A stretch of 64,000 nt of DNA from Sphingobacteriaceae bacterium (GCA_016715905.1 JADJXI010000020.1:425041-489040); one strand, 5' to 3'; shown: positions 42,564 through 52,655, numbered from the stretch's first letter. Numbers and translations are program-made. The notes: generated from the letters alone by a model not told the origin.

Positions 42564-45071
42564 TTAAAACGGATAACCAATTCCAAAATTCACAATAGTT
42601 TCTTTCCAAGGTTGTTTATCAAAAGTCCATCTGTTTCCAACCGCATATTTAGGGTCTCGCAAGGGTGCAGCAAAATCAAACCGGAGTACAAAGAAACTTA
42701 AATCCATACGAATTCCAATACCTCCACCCATTGCTATCTGATCTACAAAACGGTCAACTAAAAACTCTCCTCCGGGTTTGGTAGGGTCGGGCTGTAATCT
42801 CCAAATATTTCCGGCATCGGCAAATAGCGCCCCGTTTAGTGATTTAATAATATGGAATCGGTATTCGATATTACCTTCTAAAATCATATCTCCAATTTTA
42901 TCAAAGCGTGTTGAACTTCCTGTAGGGTCATAAGCGCCCGGGCCTAAGGTACGAGCTCGCCAGGCACGAATACTGTTTGGCCCCCCGCTAAAAAAGCTTT
43001 GCTCGTAGGGTAATACGTTTAAGTTTTTTAATGGTTTTCCTATTCCACCGGACAAACGATATACAACTCGACTTTTTTTCCGAATGGGAATATAAATCCG
43101 ATAGTCGATATCCCCTCTCAGAAATTGCGCAAAGGGTATATTATAAATTAAAAACCGGTCTAAACTGTCTTTTGTTCTACCGGTCATGGAGAATGCCTGG
43201 CGGAGAATATTACCAGAAGACTGAACACCTACCCGAAGGTAACTAACGGGTTTGGAGCTGGTGTTTGAATTTTCTTTGGAAGAATACGTGAGTGCGTATC
43301 GGGTTGCAGTGGTAATGTGATCTACAAACGAATTAAATAAAAACGCATCATTCAGTGATTTTAAGGCAGACTCAAAATTTCCTTTAAAAGTTGAATTCAC
43401 AAAATAGATTTCTAGAGGAATAATTTCATGACGTATTTGATTTTGGTGTGTTTTAAAACTTAAACCATAATCTATATCCGTAATGGTTCTGTCAAATTCC
43501 GAACGATTTTGATAATTAAATGAACTGCGCACAAAAGTATGAGGTGCCATTTCTTTTCTGAATGGGAATAGCGAGAAGGGAAAGAATGCACGAGGTACCG
43601 AAAAAGAAGCTTCAGGTCCGAATTGCAAAGTATTAAATGTATTACGAATTTCAGTGATATCTGTACTCTGTTCGTCATCGGTTAGGGGTTGTTGTGCTAT
43701 TAAAGCTCCTTGTAACTTTATTTCAACTAATTCCCCTCCCTTAAAAAAATTTCTGTTTTGATAAACCAAGCTGCCATCAACCCCCAAATTTCCTGAAGTA
43801 TTAATTCCTTCCGTTTCAGCTGTAAGAGATTGTTTGATGAGCGGATTACAAATAATATAACAATCTAATCGGCTACGGTAATCTCTGCTTTTAAAAAATT
43901 GAATATTTACGTTTTTAAATATTCCTAAGCCCAACAAAGCGCGGTACGTAATTTCAGCTGTATCTTTTCGAAATAAATTGCCTGATTTAATATCAATATT
44001 GGCAAGTAGCACAGAAGGGCGAAATGGCATAGGGTTGTTAAGCAAAAATACAACATCAGAATTTTTCACTTTGAGCGTATCCTTAAAATAAACTTCTCTT
44101 AAGTTGCCGGGTACCGGTTCAGGAATAAAATAAATATTTCCGATTTTATATTTAACATGATTATCTAATACAATAGAATCATTGCTGGAACTAAACGGAC
44201 GTGAGAATTTTTTTAAGTGTATATTGATAGAAACCGTATTATTGGCGAAACCTGAATCAACATCAAAATTTAAATAAGCGTTTTCAAAATAATAATAACC
44301 GTTATTTAAAGCGAGACTGGTTAGGCGTTGCCTTTCTTTAATCAAATTTTCTGTATTGTATTTTTGACCAATTACTAAAATAGAATTCATAGAGTCTGTT
44401 CTAATAAGTTGCCCCAGTTTTTCATCATCCATTTGATAGGTTATTTTACCAATGGTGTAAGGTTTTTTTGGAAGTAATATGTATCGCACGGTAGCCAATT
44501 TCCCGCTTTTATCTAACTGAACGGAATCTTTAACCTGCCCATTAAAATGACCTCTGCTGAATAAAAATTTGGCTAATTGTTGACGGGTTTGTTCTGTAGC
44601 GGAAGAATCTAGGATAACAGGTTCTTCACCGATATCTCTTAAACTTTCTTTGAAAATTAGACTCTCTTTATCTTTTAACTTAGGGCTTTTAGGCGCTTTA
44701 CCTTTTTTTTCCCGCTTTTCGTTTTTAATTTCATTTTTCTTTATGCGTTTGGCGTTAATTACATCATATTTTTCATTTCGGGCGAATTTTTTGCGACTAA
44801 TTTTTTCTTGGTCAAAAAGATTATACCACCAAACGTAAAAATGGAAAGTACGGAATAATTTGCGGTTAGGTTTTTGCCGGATGTAACTCAAAAAAATATC
44901 TTTTTCAATATTGGTCTCTTTAATATTCTCGATTTCAATTTTATCAACGATGTAGTGGCCGGGTTCTAATTTTTTACTGATATTGCAGGATTGACTCAAC
45001 ATAATAAATGCCAAAACAATTAAAAAAACAATGCTGTTTTTTGAAAATTTTATTTTTCGAAATAATTTCAA
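42564..45071 (-). CDS. BamA/TamA-family outer-membrane protein (Omp85)
   Basis: 835 aa. An N-terminal lipoprotein-like signal (SIVFLIVLAFIMLSQSCN) precedes a Lys/Arg-rich insert (about 95-130) and POTRA-like segments (TIGKITYQMDDEKL...YFENAYLNFDVDS). The C-terminal ~380 residues form the Omp85 barrel with the conserved FFSGGPNSIRAWRARTLGPGAY (lid loop L6 pattern), ending GNRWTFDKQPWKETIVNFGIGYPF with terminal Phe. In Bacteroidota such lipidated TamA-like proteins assist export or outer-membrane assembly; the role here is inferred. Divergent from the SpoU gene. Confidence 0.85.
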   Translation of the reverse strand: MKLFRKIKFSKNSIVFLIVLAFIMLSQSCNISKKLEPGHYIVDKIEIENIKETNIEKDIFLSYIRQKPNRKLFRTFHFYVWWYNLFDQEKISRKKFARNEKYDVINAKRIKKNEIKNEKREKKGKAPKSPKLKDKESLIFKESLRDIGEEPVILDSSATEQTRQQLAKFLFSRGHFNGQVKDSVQLDKSGKLATVRYILLPKKPYTIGKITYQMDDEKLGQLIRTDSMNSILVIGQKYNTENLIKERQRLTSLALNNGYYYFENAYLNFDVDSGFANNTVSINIHLKKFSRPFSSSNDSIVLDNHVKYKIGNIYFIPEPVPGNLREVYFKDTLKVKNSDVVFLLNNPMPFRPSVLLANIDIKSGNLFRKDTAEITYRALLGLGIFKNVNIQFFKSRDYRSRLDCYIICNPLIKQSLTAETEGINTSGNLGVDGSLVYQNRNFFKGGELVEIKLQGALIAQQPLTDDEQSTDITEIRNTFNTLQFGPEASFSVPRAFFPFSLFPFRKEMAPHTFVRSSFNYQNRSEFDRTITDIDYGLSFKTHQNQIRHEIIPLEIYFVNSTFKGNFESALKSLNDAFLFNSFVDHITTATRYALTYSSKENSNTSSKPVSYLRVGVQSSGNILRQAFSMTGRTKDSLDRFLIYNIPFAQFLRGDIDYRIYIPIRKKSRVVYRLSGGIGKPLKNLNVLPYEQSFFSGGPNSIRAWRARTLGPGAYDPTGSSTRFDKIGDMILEGNIEYRFHIIKSLNGALFADAGNIWRLQPDPTKPGGEFLVDRFVDQIAMGGGIGIRMDLSFFVLRFDFAAPLRDPKYAVGNRWTFDKQPWKETIVNFGIGYPF

Positions 45072-45111
45072 AAACTACTTGATAAATTGTACTAATTTAG
45101 CCTAAATTATT

Positions 45112-45873
45112 ATGATAAGTAAGTCTCGTTTAAAACAAATTAAGTATTTGCACACAGCGAAAGGAAGAGATGAGTTGGCTTGTTTTGTTGTAGAAGGTGA
45201 GAAGACAGTTTTGGAATTATTGCAACAACAAGCCAAATGCGTGGTTGCGCTGTTTGCTTTACCCGACTTTTTAAATCAAAACGCAACGTTGTTAAAGAGC
45301 AATGCTTTAGAGCTAACCGAAGTGAGTGAGCATGAGCTAGGCCAGTTGAGTTTACAAAAAACTCCAAATAAGGTGCTTGCAATTTGTAATTATTTTGAGC
45401 AAGTTGAATTAAAAGACAGCCAATTAACTAATGTTTCCGTTTTTCTGGATGAGATCAGGGATCCCGGAAATTTTGGCACATTAATTCGTTTATGCGATTG
45501 GTTCGGGATTAAAACTTTATTTTGCTCGAAAGGAACCTGTGACTTTTATAATCCAAAAGTGATACAGGCCAGTATGGGTGCCTTTATGCGTGTGCAAATT
45601 ATTTATACGGATTTGAATCAATTGTTAGCTGAAAAAAAATTCAATAAGGTTTATGGAGCTGTGCTTAATGGTGAGTCGATGTATGAAGTGAAATTCGAAA
45701 AGGGATTACTGGTTATAGGGAATGAATCCAATGGAATTTCTGAAGAAAATATTGCCCTCATTAATACAAAAGTAAAAATACCAGCGCATGGATCGAGTGG
45801 AACAGAATCATTAAATGCAGCCATGGCCGCTTCAATTTTAGTTTCGGAAATGTATAGGCAAATCGGAAATTAA
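45112..45873 (+). CDS. SpoU/TrmH-family RNA 2'-O-ribose methyltransferase
   Basis: 253 aa. An N-terminal RNA-binding region resembling the L30e-like domain is followed by the SPOUT knot: FLDEIRDPGNFGTLIRLCDWFGI (motif 1), VIGNESNGIS (motif 2), IPAHGSSGTESLNAAMAASILVSEM (motif 3). It methylates a ribose in rRNA or tRNA; the exact target is not determined. The minus-strand BamA-like gene is divergent with 40 bases between starts. It ends 1 base before the convergent DUF1573 gene. Confidence 0.88.
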   Translation: MISKSRLKQIKYLHTAKGRDELACFVVEGEKTVLELLQQQAKCVVALFALPDFLNQNATLLKSNALELTEVSEHELGQLSLQKTPNKVLAICNYFEQVELKDSQLTNVSVFLDEIRDPGNFGTLIRLCDWFGIKTLFCSKGTCDFYNPKVIQASMGAFMRVQIIYTDLNQLLAEKKFNKVYGAVLNGESMYEVKFEKGLLVIGNESNGISEENIALINTKVKIPAHGSSGTESLNAAMAASILVSEMYRQIGN

Positions 45874-45874
45874 A

Positions 45875-46249
45875 TTACTTTTTGTTTAATACAACGCCCT
45901 TGTACCTTAATTTATACGGACCATTTTTATCATTGCTCTGCACTAATACAGTTCTGTCTTGTCGGTCGTAAACGGTTTGGGTATTAAATAGAATGCGAAT
46001 AATAGTATTTTTCCCAGGTAATACCGGCGCTTTATCAAATTCCGCAGTGGTGCAACTACATGTTATGTCAACAGAGGTGATTAAAAGCGGTTCGTTACCG
46101 ATATTGCTTATTTCAAAATCTATTTTAACTACTTCTCCTTTTTTAACCATTCCGAAATTTTTTTTTGCGTCAAGTACTTTAAGTTTGGGTTGTGCATATG
46201 CAAAACTGTTAAAGAAAATAAGCAAAAGAAGGAGGAAGAATGTTTTCAT
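45875..46249 (-). CDS. DUF1573 secreted protein 1
   Basis: 124 aa with signal peptide (FFLLLLLIFFNSFAYAQ). One DUF1573 domain of about 100 residues (FGMVKKGEVVKIDFEISNIGNEPLLITSVDITCSCTTAEFDKAPVLPGKNTIIRILFNTQ), an Ig-like fold related to ASPM/SPD-2/hydin. Shares the CSCTTAE Cys pair with the next two. Members of the family are periplasmic or surface proteins of unknown function in this phylum. Confidence 0.85.
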   Translation of the reverse strand: MKTFFLLLLLIFFNSFAYAQPKLKVLDAKKNFGMVKKGEVVKIDFEISNIGNEPLLITSVDITCSCTTAEFDKAPVLPGKNTIIRILFNTQTVYDRQDRTVLVQSNDKNGPYKLRYKGVVLNKK

Positions 46250-46261
46250 GAGTTTAAATAA

Positions 46262-46290
46262 AAAATCCTTCGAAATTTTTCGAAGGATTT
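46262..46290 (-). terminator. intrinsic terminator between DUF1573 genes 2 and 1
   Basis: On the minus strand AAATCCTTCG / CGAAGGATTT forms a 10-bp stem followed by TTTTT, about 20 bases after the stop of the DUF1573 gene at 46310. It suggests that gene 1 has its own promoter or is read through. Confidence 0.75.
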
Positions 46291-46309
46291 AAATGGAGGT
46301 TTAAGGTGA

Positions 46310-46750
46310 TTATTCGCCGGCTAAAGGTTTAGCCTTTATTTCACCTTTTATTTTAACTTTTTTAGTAGCGTATTTTGCGTTGGAAGAAATCGTTACATTT
46401 TTTTCAAATCTTCCTTCCCGTTTAGTATCGTATTTAATTTTGATAACACCACTTTTTCCGGGTAAAATAGGTTCTGTTGGCCAGCCCTGTTTACCATCTA
46501 TGCTGGTAGCTGTACAACCACATTCTGCAGTAACTGCAGTTATGGTTAAAGGCGTTTTACCCACATTGGTGAATTTAAATTCGCGTAATCCGTTTGAATC
46601 ATATTCAACACTACCGAAATCAATAACTTCCGATTCAAATTTCATATCCGGCGCATTTGGATCCGGATTAGGTATCACTGAATCTTGAGCTTGTAAGGTT
46701 GTGAAAATGCTCAACAACAAAGCAAATGCTAATAAGGCTGTTTTTTTCAT
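46310..46750 (-). CDS. DUF1573 secreted protein 2
   Basis: 146 aa, signal peptide (ALLAFALLLSIFTTLQAQ), one DUF1573 domain (IDFGSVEYDSNGLREFKFTNVGKTPLTITAVTAECGCTATSIDGKQGWP). Paralogue of its neighbours, with the CGCT motif at the same position. Ends in KIKGEIKAKPLAGE. Confidence 0.85.
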   Translation of the reverse strand: MKKTALLAFALLLSIFTTLQAQDSVIPNPDPNAPDMKFESEVIDFGSVEYDSNGLREFKFTNVGKTPLTITAVTAECGCTATSIDGKQGWPTEPILPGKSGVIKIKYDTKREGRFEKNVTISSNAKYATKKVKIKGEIKAKPLAGE

Positions 46751-46808
46751 GTATTCTTTTTCGGTTAGTGTATCAAAAATTATTCCTTTAATGAGAAAAG
46801 ATTAAATA

Positions 46809-47315
46809 TTAACCTTTTTTCTCAGTAGGTGCGCCGGTAGCCGGAGTATTTTCAGGAAAAGCAACATCAGTTGGTTTAGCTTCAATATTCCCTTTGATAG
46901 TCAAAGTAACAGTTCCGCTTTTTGCATTGGAATTTACAGTTACTGTTTTGTAAATACCTCCAACACGTTGTGTATCATATTTCACCTTAATAACTCCTGC
47001 CTTACCCGGTAATACAGGCTCGTTAGGACACTGAGGCACAGTACATCCGCAACTACCAACACAATTGGTAATTACTAAAGGTTCTTTACCGTTATTAATG
47101 AATTTAAATTCGCATTCACCATTCGCGCCTTGTTTAATGGTGCCATAATCATGTGTGGTTTTGTCCATTTTAATATCCGCTAAACTGGCCGGAGGAGCCG
47201 TTGCAGTTGAGGTAGCTCCATGATTATGTCCATCATTTGCCGAGTGCCCTTCCTGAGCATTTGCAAAAAAGGTTAAACCTAAAGCCAAGCTGATTGTAAA
47301 TACAAGTTTTTTCAT
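46809..47315 (-). CDS. DUF1573 secreted protein 3
   Basis: 168 aa, signal peptide (KKLVFTISLALGLTFFANAQ), a His/Asn/Gly/Thr-Ala linker (HSANDGHNHGATSTATAPP) and one DUF1573 domain (YGTIKQGANGECEFKFINNGKEPLVITNCVGSCGCTVPQCPNEPVLPGKAGVIKVKYDTQ). The extra Cys-rich VGSCGCTVPQC is unlike the other two. Closest to the ValS gene and divergent from it. Confidence 0.85.
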   Translation of the reverse strand: MKKLVFTISLALGLTFFANAQEGHSANDGHNHGATSTATAPPASLADIKMDKTTHDYGTIKQGANGECEFKFINNGKEPLVITNCVGSCGCTVPQCPNEPVLPGKAGVIKVKYDTQRVGGIYKTVTVNSNAKSGTVTLTIKGNIEAKPTDVAFPENTPATGAPTEKKG

Positions 47316-47428
47316 AATTCTTTTTTTAAATTGATGATTGCTAAAATCGTGCCATAAAGATATAACATACTTAGATTTGTTTCAGTATTTTTACGAAATT
47401 TAACAATTAAAATAAGTTAAACTTGCAC

Positions 47429-50065
47429 ATGGAAATTGCAAAAATATACAATCCGCAGGAAGCAGAAAATAAATGGTACACACATTGGATAGAAAATGAT
47501 TTTTTCACTTCTGTCCCCGATAAACGTACTCCATATACCATTGTGATTCCACCTCCTAATGTTACCGGTGTTTTACATATGGGACACATGTTGAATAATA
47601 CCATTCAAGATGTACTTATTCGTCGAGCGCGTATGTTAGGCTTTAATGCATGTTGGGTTCCGGGAACAGATCATGCCAGCATTGCAACTGAAGCGAAGGT
47701 GGTTAATCTGTTAAAGGAAAAAGGAATTAAAAAAAGTGATTTATCGCGAGATGAGTTTTTGAAATATGCCTGGGAGTGGAAAGAAAAATATGGTGGAATA
47801 ATTCTTGAACAATTAAAAAAATTAGGAGCTAGTTGTGATTGGAAAAGAACAAAGTTCACCATGGATGCTGATATGAGCGAAGCCGTAATCGACGTTTTTA
47901 TTGACTTATATAAAAAAGGAAATATTTACAGAGGTGTACGCATGGTGAATTGGGATCCACAAGGTTTAACAGCAGTAAGTGATGAGGAGGTAATTTACAA
48001 GGAAAGTAATAGTAAACTGGTATATGTAAAATATAAAATTAAAAATACAGATCAATTCATCACCATTGCCACCACGCGTCCCGAAACAATTATGGGCGAT
48101 ACCGCAGTATGTGTTCATCCGGAAGATGAAAGATATGTACAATATAAAAATGCAACTATTATTGTTCCTATTGTGAATCGCGAGGTTCCTTTAATTTTTG
48201 ATACGTACATTGATAAAGAATTTGGTACAGGAGCCCTTAAAGTTACGCCTGCTCATGACATTAATGATTTTAACCTCGGACAAAAACATAAATTACCGGT
48301 AATTGATGCGCTTAATGCCGACGGAACCATTAGCGAAGCCGCAGAAGCTTATGTTGGTATGGATCGTTTTGCTGCACGTAAAAAAATTATTGCCGATTTG
48401 CAGGAAATGGGATTGGTAGAAAAAATAGAGGAAATTAAAAACAAAGTGGGCCATAGTGAAAGAACCAACGCCGTGATAGAACCCAAATTATCGATGCAGT
48501 GGTTTTTAAAAATGGATCAGGTGAGTAAACCTGCATTGGAGTCAGTGTTGAGCAACGAAGTAAAATTAATTCCCGAGAAATTCATCAACACCTACAAGCA
48601 TTGGATGGAAAATGTGCATGATTGGTGCATTAGCCGACAATTGTGGTGGGGACAACGAATTCCGGCCTGGTACGACGGAAAAGGAAATACCGTGGTATGC
48701 AAAACAAAAGAAGAAGCCATTGAAAAATTAAAAATTAAGAATCCCGAATTAAAAATTGATGAAATTAAACAGGATGAAGATGTGCTCGATACTTGGTTTT
48801 CTTCGTGGTTATGGCCTTTAACTGTTTTTGATGCTAAAATAATTCAAAACGGTTGGGATAAGGCAAACAACGATTTAAAATATTATTATCCAACGAATGA
48901 TTTGGTTACCGCTCCCGAAATATTATTTTTCTGGGTGGCGCGCATGATTATAGCCGGAAAAGAATACACCGGCAAAAAACCTTTTTCAAATGTTTATTTA
49001 ACCGGCATTGTACGCGATAAACAAGGAAGAAAAATGAGTAAACAATTGGGTAACTCTCCCGATCCTTTGGATTTAATTGCGAAATATGGTGCCGATGGTG
49101 TTCGTGTGGGCATGTTGTTGTGTTCGCCTGCGGGTAATGATTTAATGTTCGATGAATCGTATTGTGAACAGGGAAGAAATTTTGCCAATAAAGTTTGGAA
49201 TGCTTTTAGATTAATTAAAGGATTTGAATGTGCCGAAGTGAAACAACCTGCAGCTTCAGATGCGGCTGTAAAATGGTTTGAAAATAAACTGGCCGAACAA
49301 ATTGAAGTAATAAACGATTACTATAGTAAATACCGGATGAGTGATGCCTTGATGGCTACTTATAAATTGGTTTGGGATGATTTTTGTGCCTGGTATTTAG
49401 AAGTGATTAAACCGGAATTTGTAGATGGAAAAGCAAAGCCTATAGATGTTTCTACGTATAAGAGCACCATTTACTTTTTAGAAGAATTATTAAAACTCAT
49501 TCACCCCTGGATGCCATTCATTTCTGAAGAAATATGGCATTTGTTGGAAGAGCGAGATGTTAAGGATTGTATAATTGTTGCGCAATGGCCTAAGTTAAAA
49601 GTTACTAACAATTCACTTCTACAACAATTTGAGGTAGTGAAAGAAATTGTTACCCAGGTTAGAGGATTACGTCAGCAAAAACAACTTTCGCCTAAAGAAA
49701 AACTAGAGGTAATCGAAAAATCAGGTGCTAGGCATTCTTTTTTTGATGAGGTGGTTATTCGTTTAGGGAATTTATCAAACTATTCCTATAGCAAAGACAA
49801 AGTAGACGGGGCATTTTCATTCTTAATTCATTCTACCGAGTTTTACATTCCATTAAGCATGAATATTAATGCAGAAGAGGAAAAAAGCAGATTAATTAAA
49901 GAGCTTGATTATAATAAAGGTTTTTTAAAGTCAGTTCAAATTAAATTGGCGAATGAGAAATTTATGGCCAATGCTAAGCCCGAGCTTATTGAATTGGAAA
50001 AGAAAAAAGAAAGCGACACTTTAAATAAAATTAATTCATTGGAAGCGCAGTTGAAACAGTTGTAG
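47429..50065 (+). CDS. valS: valyl-tRNA synthetase
   Basis: 878 aa from ATG 47429 (an upstream TTG is weaker). Class I synthetase: HIGH-type signature PPPNVTGVLHMGHMLNN (about 44-60), editing domain with TTRPETIMGDTAVCVHPEDE, KMSKS-type KMSKQLGNSPDP (about 535), and a C-terminal coiled coil (LIKELDYNKGFLKSVQIKLANEKF) typical of ValRS. Essential for Val-tRNA. alkC-like gene follows after 5 bases. Confidence 0.97.
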   Translation: MEIAKIYNPQEAENKWYTHWIENDFFTSVPDKRTPYTIVIPPPNVTGVLHMGHMLNNTIQDVLIRRARMLGFNACWVPGTDHASIATEAKVVNLLKEKGIKKSDLSRDEFLKYAWEWKEKYGGIILEQLKKLGASCDWKRTKFTMDADMSEAVIDVFIDLYKKGNIYRGVRMVNWDPQGLTAVSDEEVIYKESNSKLVYVKYKIKNTDQFITIATTRPETIMGDTAVCVHPEDERYVQYKNATIIVPIVNREVPLIFDTYIDKEFGTGALKVTPAHDINDFNLGQKHKLPVIDALNADGTISEAAEAYVGMDRFAARKKIIADLQEMGLVEKIEEIKNKVGHSERTNAVIEPKLSMQWFLKMDQVSKPALESVLSNEVKLIPEKFINTYKHWMENVHDWCISRQLWWGQRIPAWYDGKGNTVVCKTKEEAIEKLKIKNPELKIDEIKQDEDVLDTWFSSWLWPLTVFDAKIIQNGWDKANNDLKYYYPTNDLVTAPEILFFWVARMIIAGKEYTGKKPFSNVYLTGIVRDKQGRKMSKQLGNSPDPLDLIAKYGADGVRVGMLLCSPAGNDLMFDESYCEQGRNFANKVWNAFRLIKGFECAEVKQPAASDAAVKWFENKLAEQIEVINDYYSKYRMSDALMATYKLVWDDFCAWYLEVIKPEFVDGKAKPIDVSTYKSTIYFLEELLKLIHPWMPFISEEIWHLLEERDVKDCIIVAQWPKLKVTNNSLLQQFEVVKEIVTQVRGLRQQKQLSPKEKLEVIEKSGARHSFFDEVVIRLGNLSNYSYSKDKVDGAFSFLIHSTEFYIPLSMNINAEEEKSRLIKELDYNKGFLKSVQIKLANEKFMANAKPELIELEKKKESDTLNKINSLEAQLKQL

Positions 50066-50070
50066 AAAAA

Positions 50071-51150
50071 ATGAGTGAGCTGAAAAATTGGTTTAACAAA
50101 AATTATTTTGAAGAGCTTGGATTGGCTATCAAAAGTAATTTCCCCGAGTTTAAAACCAAAGATTTCGTTAAAAACGTTTGTGAGGATTTAGATGAATTGG
50201 AGCTAAATCAACGCATGAGAAAAACCAGCGTGGTATTGCAAGAATTTGTGCCGAAGGATTTGGAAAAAACCATCTCCATATTTAAAAAAACTATTCCGAA
50301 TTTAAAAGCGGGTTATACTAATTTGATTTTTCCCGACTATATTTCAATTTACGGCAAAAATCATTTAAAGGCTTCTTTAGATGCCTTAAAATATTTTACA
50401 ACATTTGGTTCTTCAGAGTTTGCCATTCGTGTATTTTTAAAAAGCGATTTCAATATTACTTTTGAGCATATGTTAGCATGGTCATCAGATAAAAACTTTC
50501 ATGTTCGTCGCTTGTCATCGGAAGGTTCACGACCCCGTTTACCCTGGTCGTTCAAACTCGAAAAAATTATTGAAAATCCCGAGCTCACCTTACCTATATT
50601 AAATAACTTAAGAGCGGATGATGAACTTTATGTTCGCCGCTCTGTGGCTAATCATTTAAATGATATTTCAAAAGATCATCCCGGTTTGGCCATTCAAGTT
50701 GCTAAAAAATGGAAGGGAAAAAGTGAATTAACCGATCATTTATTAAAACATGCCTGCCGAACGCTTTTAAAGGGAGGAAATTCAGAAATTTTAAAATTAT
50801 TTGATACTCACGATGTAACATCTTTAAAAATTTCCAAGTTAAAACTTTCTTCTGCAAAAATTAAAATGGGTAAAACCCTTGAATTCAGTTTTTCTATTGA
50901 AAATAATTCATCTAAACCGGTAAAAATTCGGGTGGAATATGAAATGGTTTTTAAACGCCAATCCGGCGATGGAAAAAAGGTATTTCACATTAGTGAACGT
51001 GTTTTAAATGCCAATGAAAAACAAAGGTTTTCAAAAAGTCATTCTTTCAAAACGATAAGCACCCGAAAGTATTATCCCGGTAAACACGCGGTGGCTTTGA
51101 TTGTAAATGGCCATCATCAAGGTTATAATCTGTTTGGGTTAACAAACTAA
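50071..51150 (+). CDS. AlkC-like DNA alkylation repair glycosylase
   Basis: 359 aa. The N-terminal ~240 residues are helical HEAT-like repeats with the AlkC/AlkD family pattern (AIRVFLKSDFNITFEHMLAWSSDKNFHVRRLSSEGSRPRLPW, LNNLRADDELYVRRSVANHLNDISKDHP). The C-terminal ~110 residues (KLKLSSAKIKMGKTLEFSFSIENNSSKPVKIRVEYEM...) are an Ig-like beta domain, as in the AlkC subfamily. It is expected to excise 3-methyladenine-type lesions. Co-oriented just after valS. Confidence 0.82.
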   Translation: MSELKNWFNKNYFEELGLAIKSNFPEFKTKDFVKNVCEDLDELELNQRMRKTSVVLQEFVPKDLEKTISIFKKTIPNLKAGYTNLIFPDYISIYGKNHLKASLDALKYFTTFGSSEFAIRVFLKSDFNITFEHMLAWSSDKNFHVRRLSSEGSRPRLPWSFKLEKIIENPELTLPILNNLRADDELYVRRSVANHLNDISKDHPGLAIQVAKKWKGKSELTDHLLKHACRTLLKGGNSEILKLFDTHDVTSLKISKLKLSSAKIKMGKTLEFSFSIENNSSKPVKIRVEYEMVFKRQSGDGKKVFHISERVLNANEKQRFSKSHSFKTISTRKYYPGKHAVALIVNGHHQGYNLFGLTN

Positions 51151-51177
51151 GTAATTTTAGCTTACCTTAGCTTTTCT

Positions 51178-52599
51178 ATGAATGATACAATAATACAGGA
51201 GTCTGAAGTTGTACATGAATTCAATAGGTCAACCGATAAGGCGCATGTAATTGCCTGCTGGGTTGGTATTATTTTAAATTTAGCCTGGTTTGCGAGTGAT
51301 TATTTTGTATTACCCGACCATTGGTTTCAATTTCTGTTGTTTCGTGTGGTTGTTTCTTCCGTTAGTTTTATCCTTCTGATATTCAGAAAAAAGTTTAACA
51401 TCAGTATTTATTTTTGTGCTTTTACACTTGTATTAGGCATATCTGTTCAAAATTCATACATGTGGAGTGTGATGGATGTTTCGCATTTGCAACAACATGC
51501 TTTTGCCTATATCGCTTTGTTTATTGGTGTAGGTATGCTTGTGCTTTGGGAGGTTATTTATTCATTGATTATAGTAATCGTTTCATTAATTACAAACGTA
51601 GTTTTTTATTTAGCTTATAGTCCGCTTACCGTTGATGAATTTTTAACTCACGGTGGTTTTCTTACTTTAACTGTTGCCATATTTTGTGTTTTTTTGATAC
51701 GAACGCGTTATCGTTTAACCTATAAAGAAATACGGAGTAGAATGGAATTGGCGAATTCAAAAAAAATAATTGAAAAGGAACACAAAATAGTAGTGGAGCA
51801 AAAGAAAGAAATATTAGATAGTATCAATTATGCTAAACGAATTCAAAATGCTATGCTGGCCAGCGATAGTTTATTTCAAAAAAATCTTAATGACTATTTT
51901 ATTTTATTTCAACCTAAAGATATAGTAAGCGGTGATTTTTACTGGGCAACTGCGGTTAAATCGAAACAAAACGGAACGGAACAGGATTTATTTATTTTAG
52001 CAACAGCTGATAGTACCGGGCATGGAGTTCCTGGAGCGATGATGAGTATGTTGAATATTGCCTGTTTAAATGAAGCGGTAAATGAAAGAAAGTTATATAG
52101 TCCGGCAGCCATATTAAATCATGCCCGCGATAAAATAATAACTTCTTTGGCAGATGATGGTAGCGTTGATGGGGGTAAAGACGGCATGGATTGTAGCATT
52201 GTTGTATTTAATTTAAAAGATAAAAAAATAAAAGTTGCAGGAGCCAATAATCCGGTTTGGATAACAAGAGAGTTAAAAGAAGGAATAGAATTATTTGAAA
52301 TTAAGCCTGATAAAATGCCCGTGGGTAAACATGAAACTGGTAACAAATCATTTAGTGAAAGTGAATTTGAAATTTTGCCGGGTGATGTTGTGTATACGTT
52401 AACCGATGGCTTTCCGGACCAATTCGGGGGAAACCGACAAAAAAAATATACCTCCAAAAGATTGCGTGAAGAGTTGAGGAATATGCATAAATCTTCCATT
52501 CACACTAAAAAAGAGGTGTTAATGAAAAATTTCAGCAATTGGAAAGGGGATGTAGAGCAAATTGATGATGTGCTGCTCATTGGCGTAGCCATCTCCTGA
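51178..52599 (+). CDS. membrane-bound SpoIIE-type PP2C phosphatase
   Basis: 473 aa. Six to seven membrane segments (about 20-185), then a coiled linker (EKEHKIVVEQKKEILDSINYAKRIQNAML) and a SpoIIE domain (about 215-473) with PKDIVSGDFYWA (metal Asp), TADSTGHGVPGAMMSMLN, GGKDGMDCSIVVF and LTDGFPDQFGG. It likely dephosphorylates an anti-sigma antagonist or acts as a signal output. The linker and SpoIIE part are strikingly like those of the next gene, indicating recent duplication of the output module. The input signal is unknown. Confidence 0.85.
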   Translation: MNDTIIQESEVVHEFNRSTDKAHVIACWVGIILNLAWFASDYFVLPDHWFQFLLFRVVVSSVSFILLIFRKKFNISIYFCAFTLVLGISVQNSYMWSVMDVSHLQQHAFAYIALFIGVGMLVLWEVIYSLIIVIVSLITNVVFYLAYSPLTVDEFLTHGGFLTLTVAIFCVFLIRTRYRLTYKEIRSRMELANSKKIIEKEHKIVVEQKKEILDSINYAKRIQNAMLASDSLFQKNLNDYFILFQPKDIVSGDFYWATAVKSKQNGTEQDLFILATADSTGHGVPGAMMSMLNIACLNEAVNERKLYSPAAILNHARDKIITSLADDGSVDGGKDGMDCSIVVFNLKDKKIKVAGANNPVWITRELKEGIELFEIKPDKMPVGKHETGNKSFSESEFEILPGDVVYTLTDGFPDQFGGNRQKKYTSKRLREELRNMHKSSIHTKKEVLMKNFSNWKGDVEQIDDVLLIGVAIS

Positions 52600-52655
52600 T
52601 AAATTTTGCGTACTTCATTTAGATTCTTAACTTTAAGTGTCTATACCAACATAAA

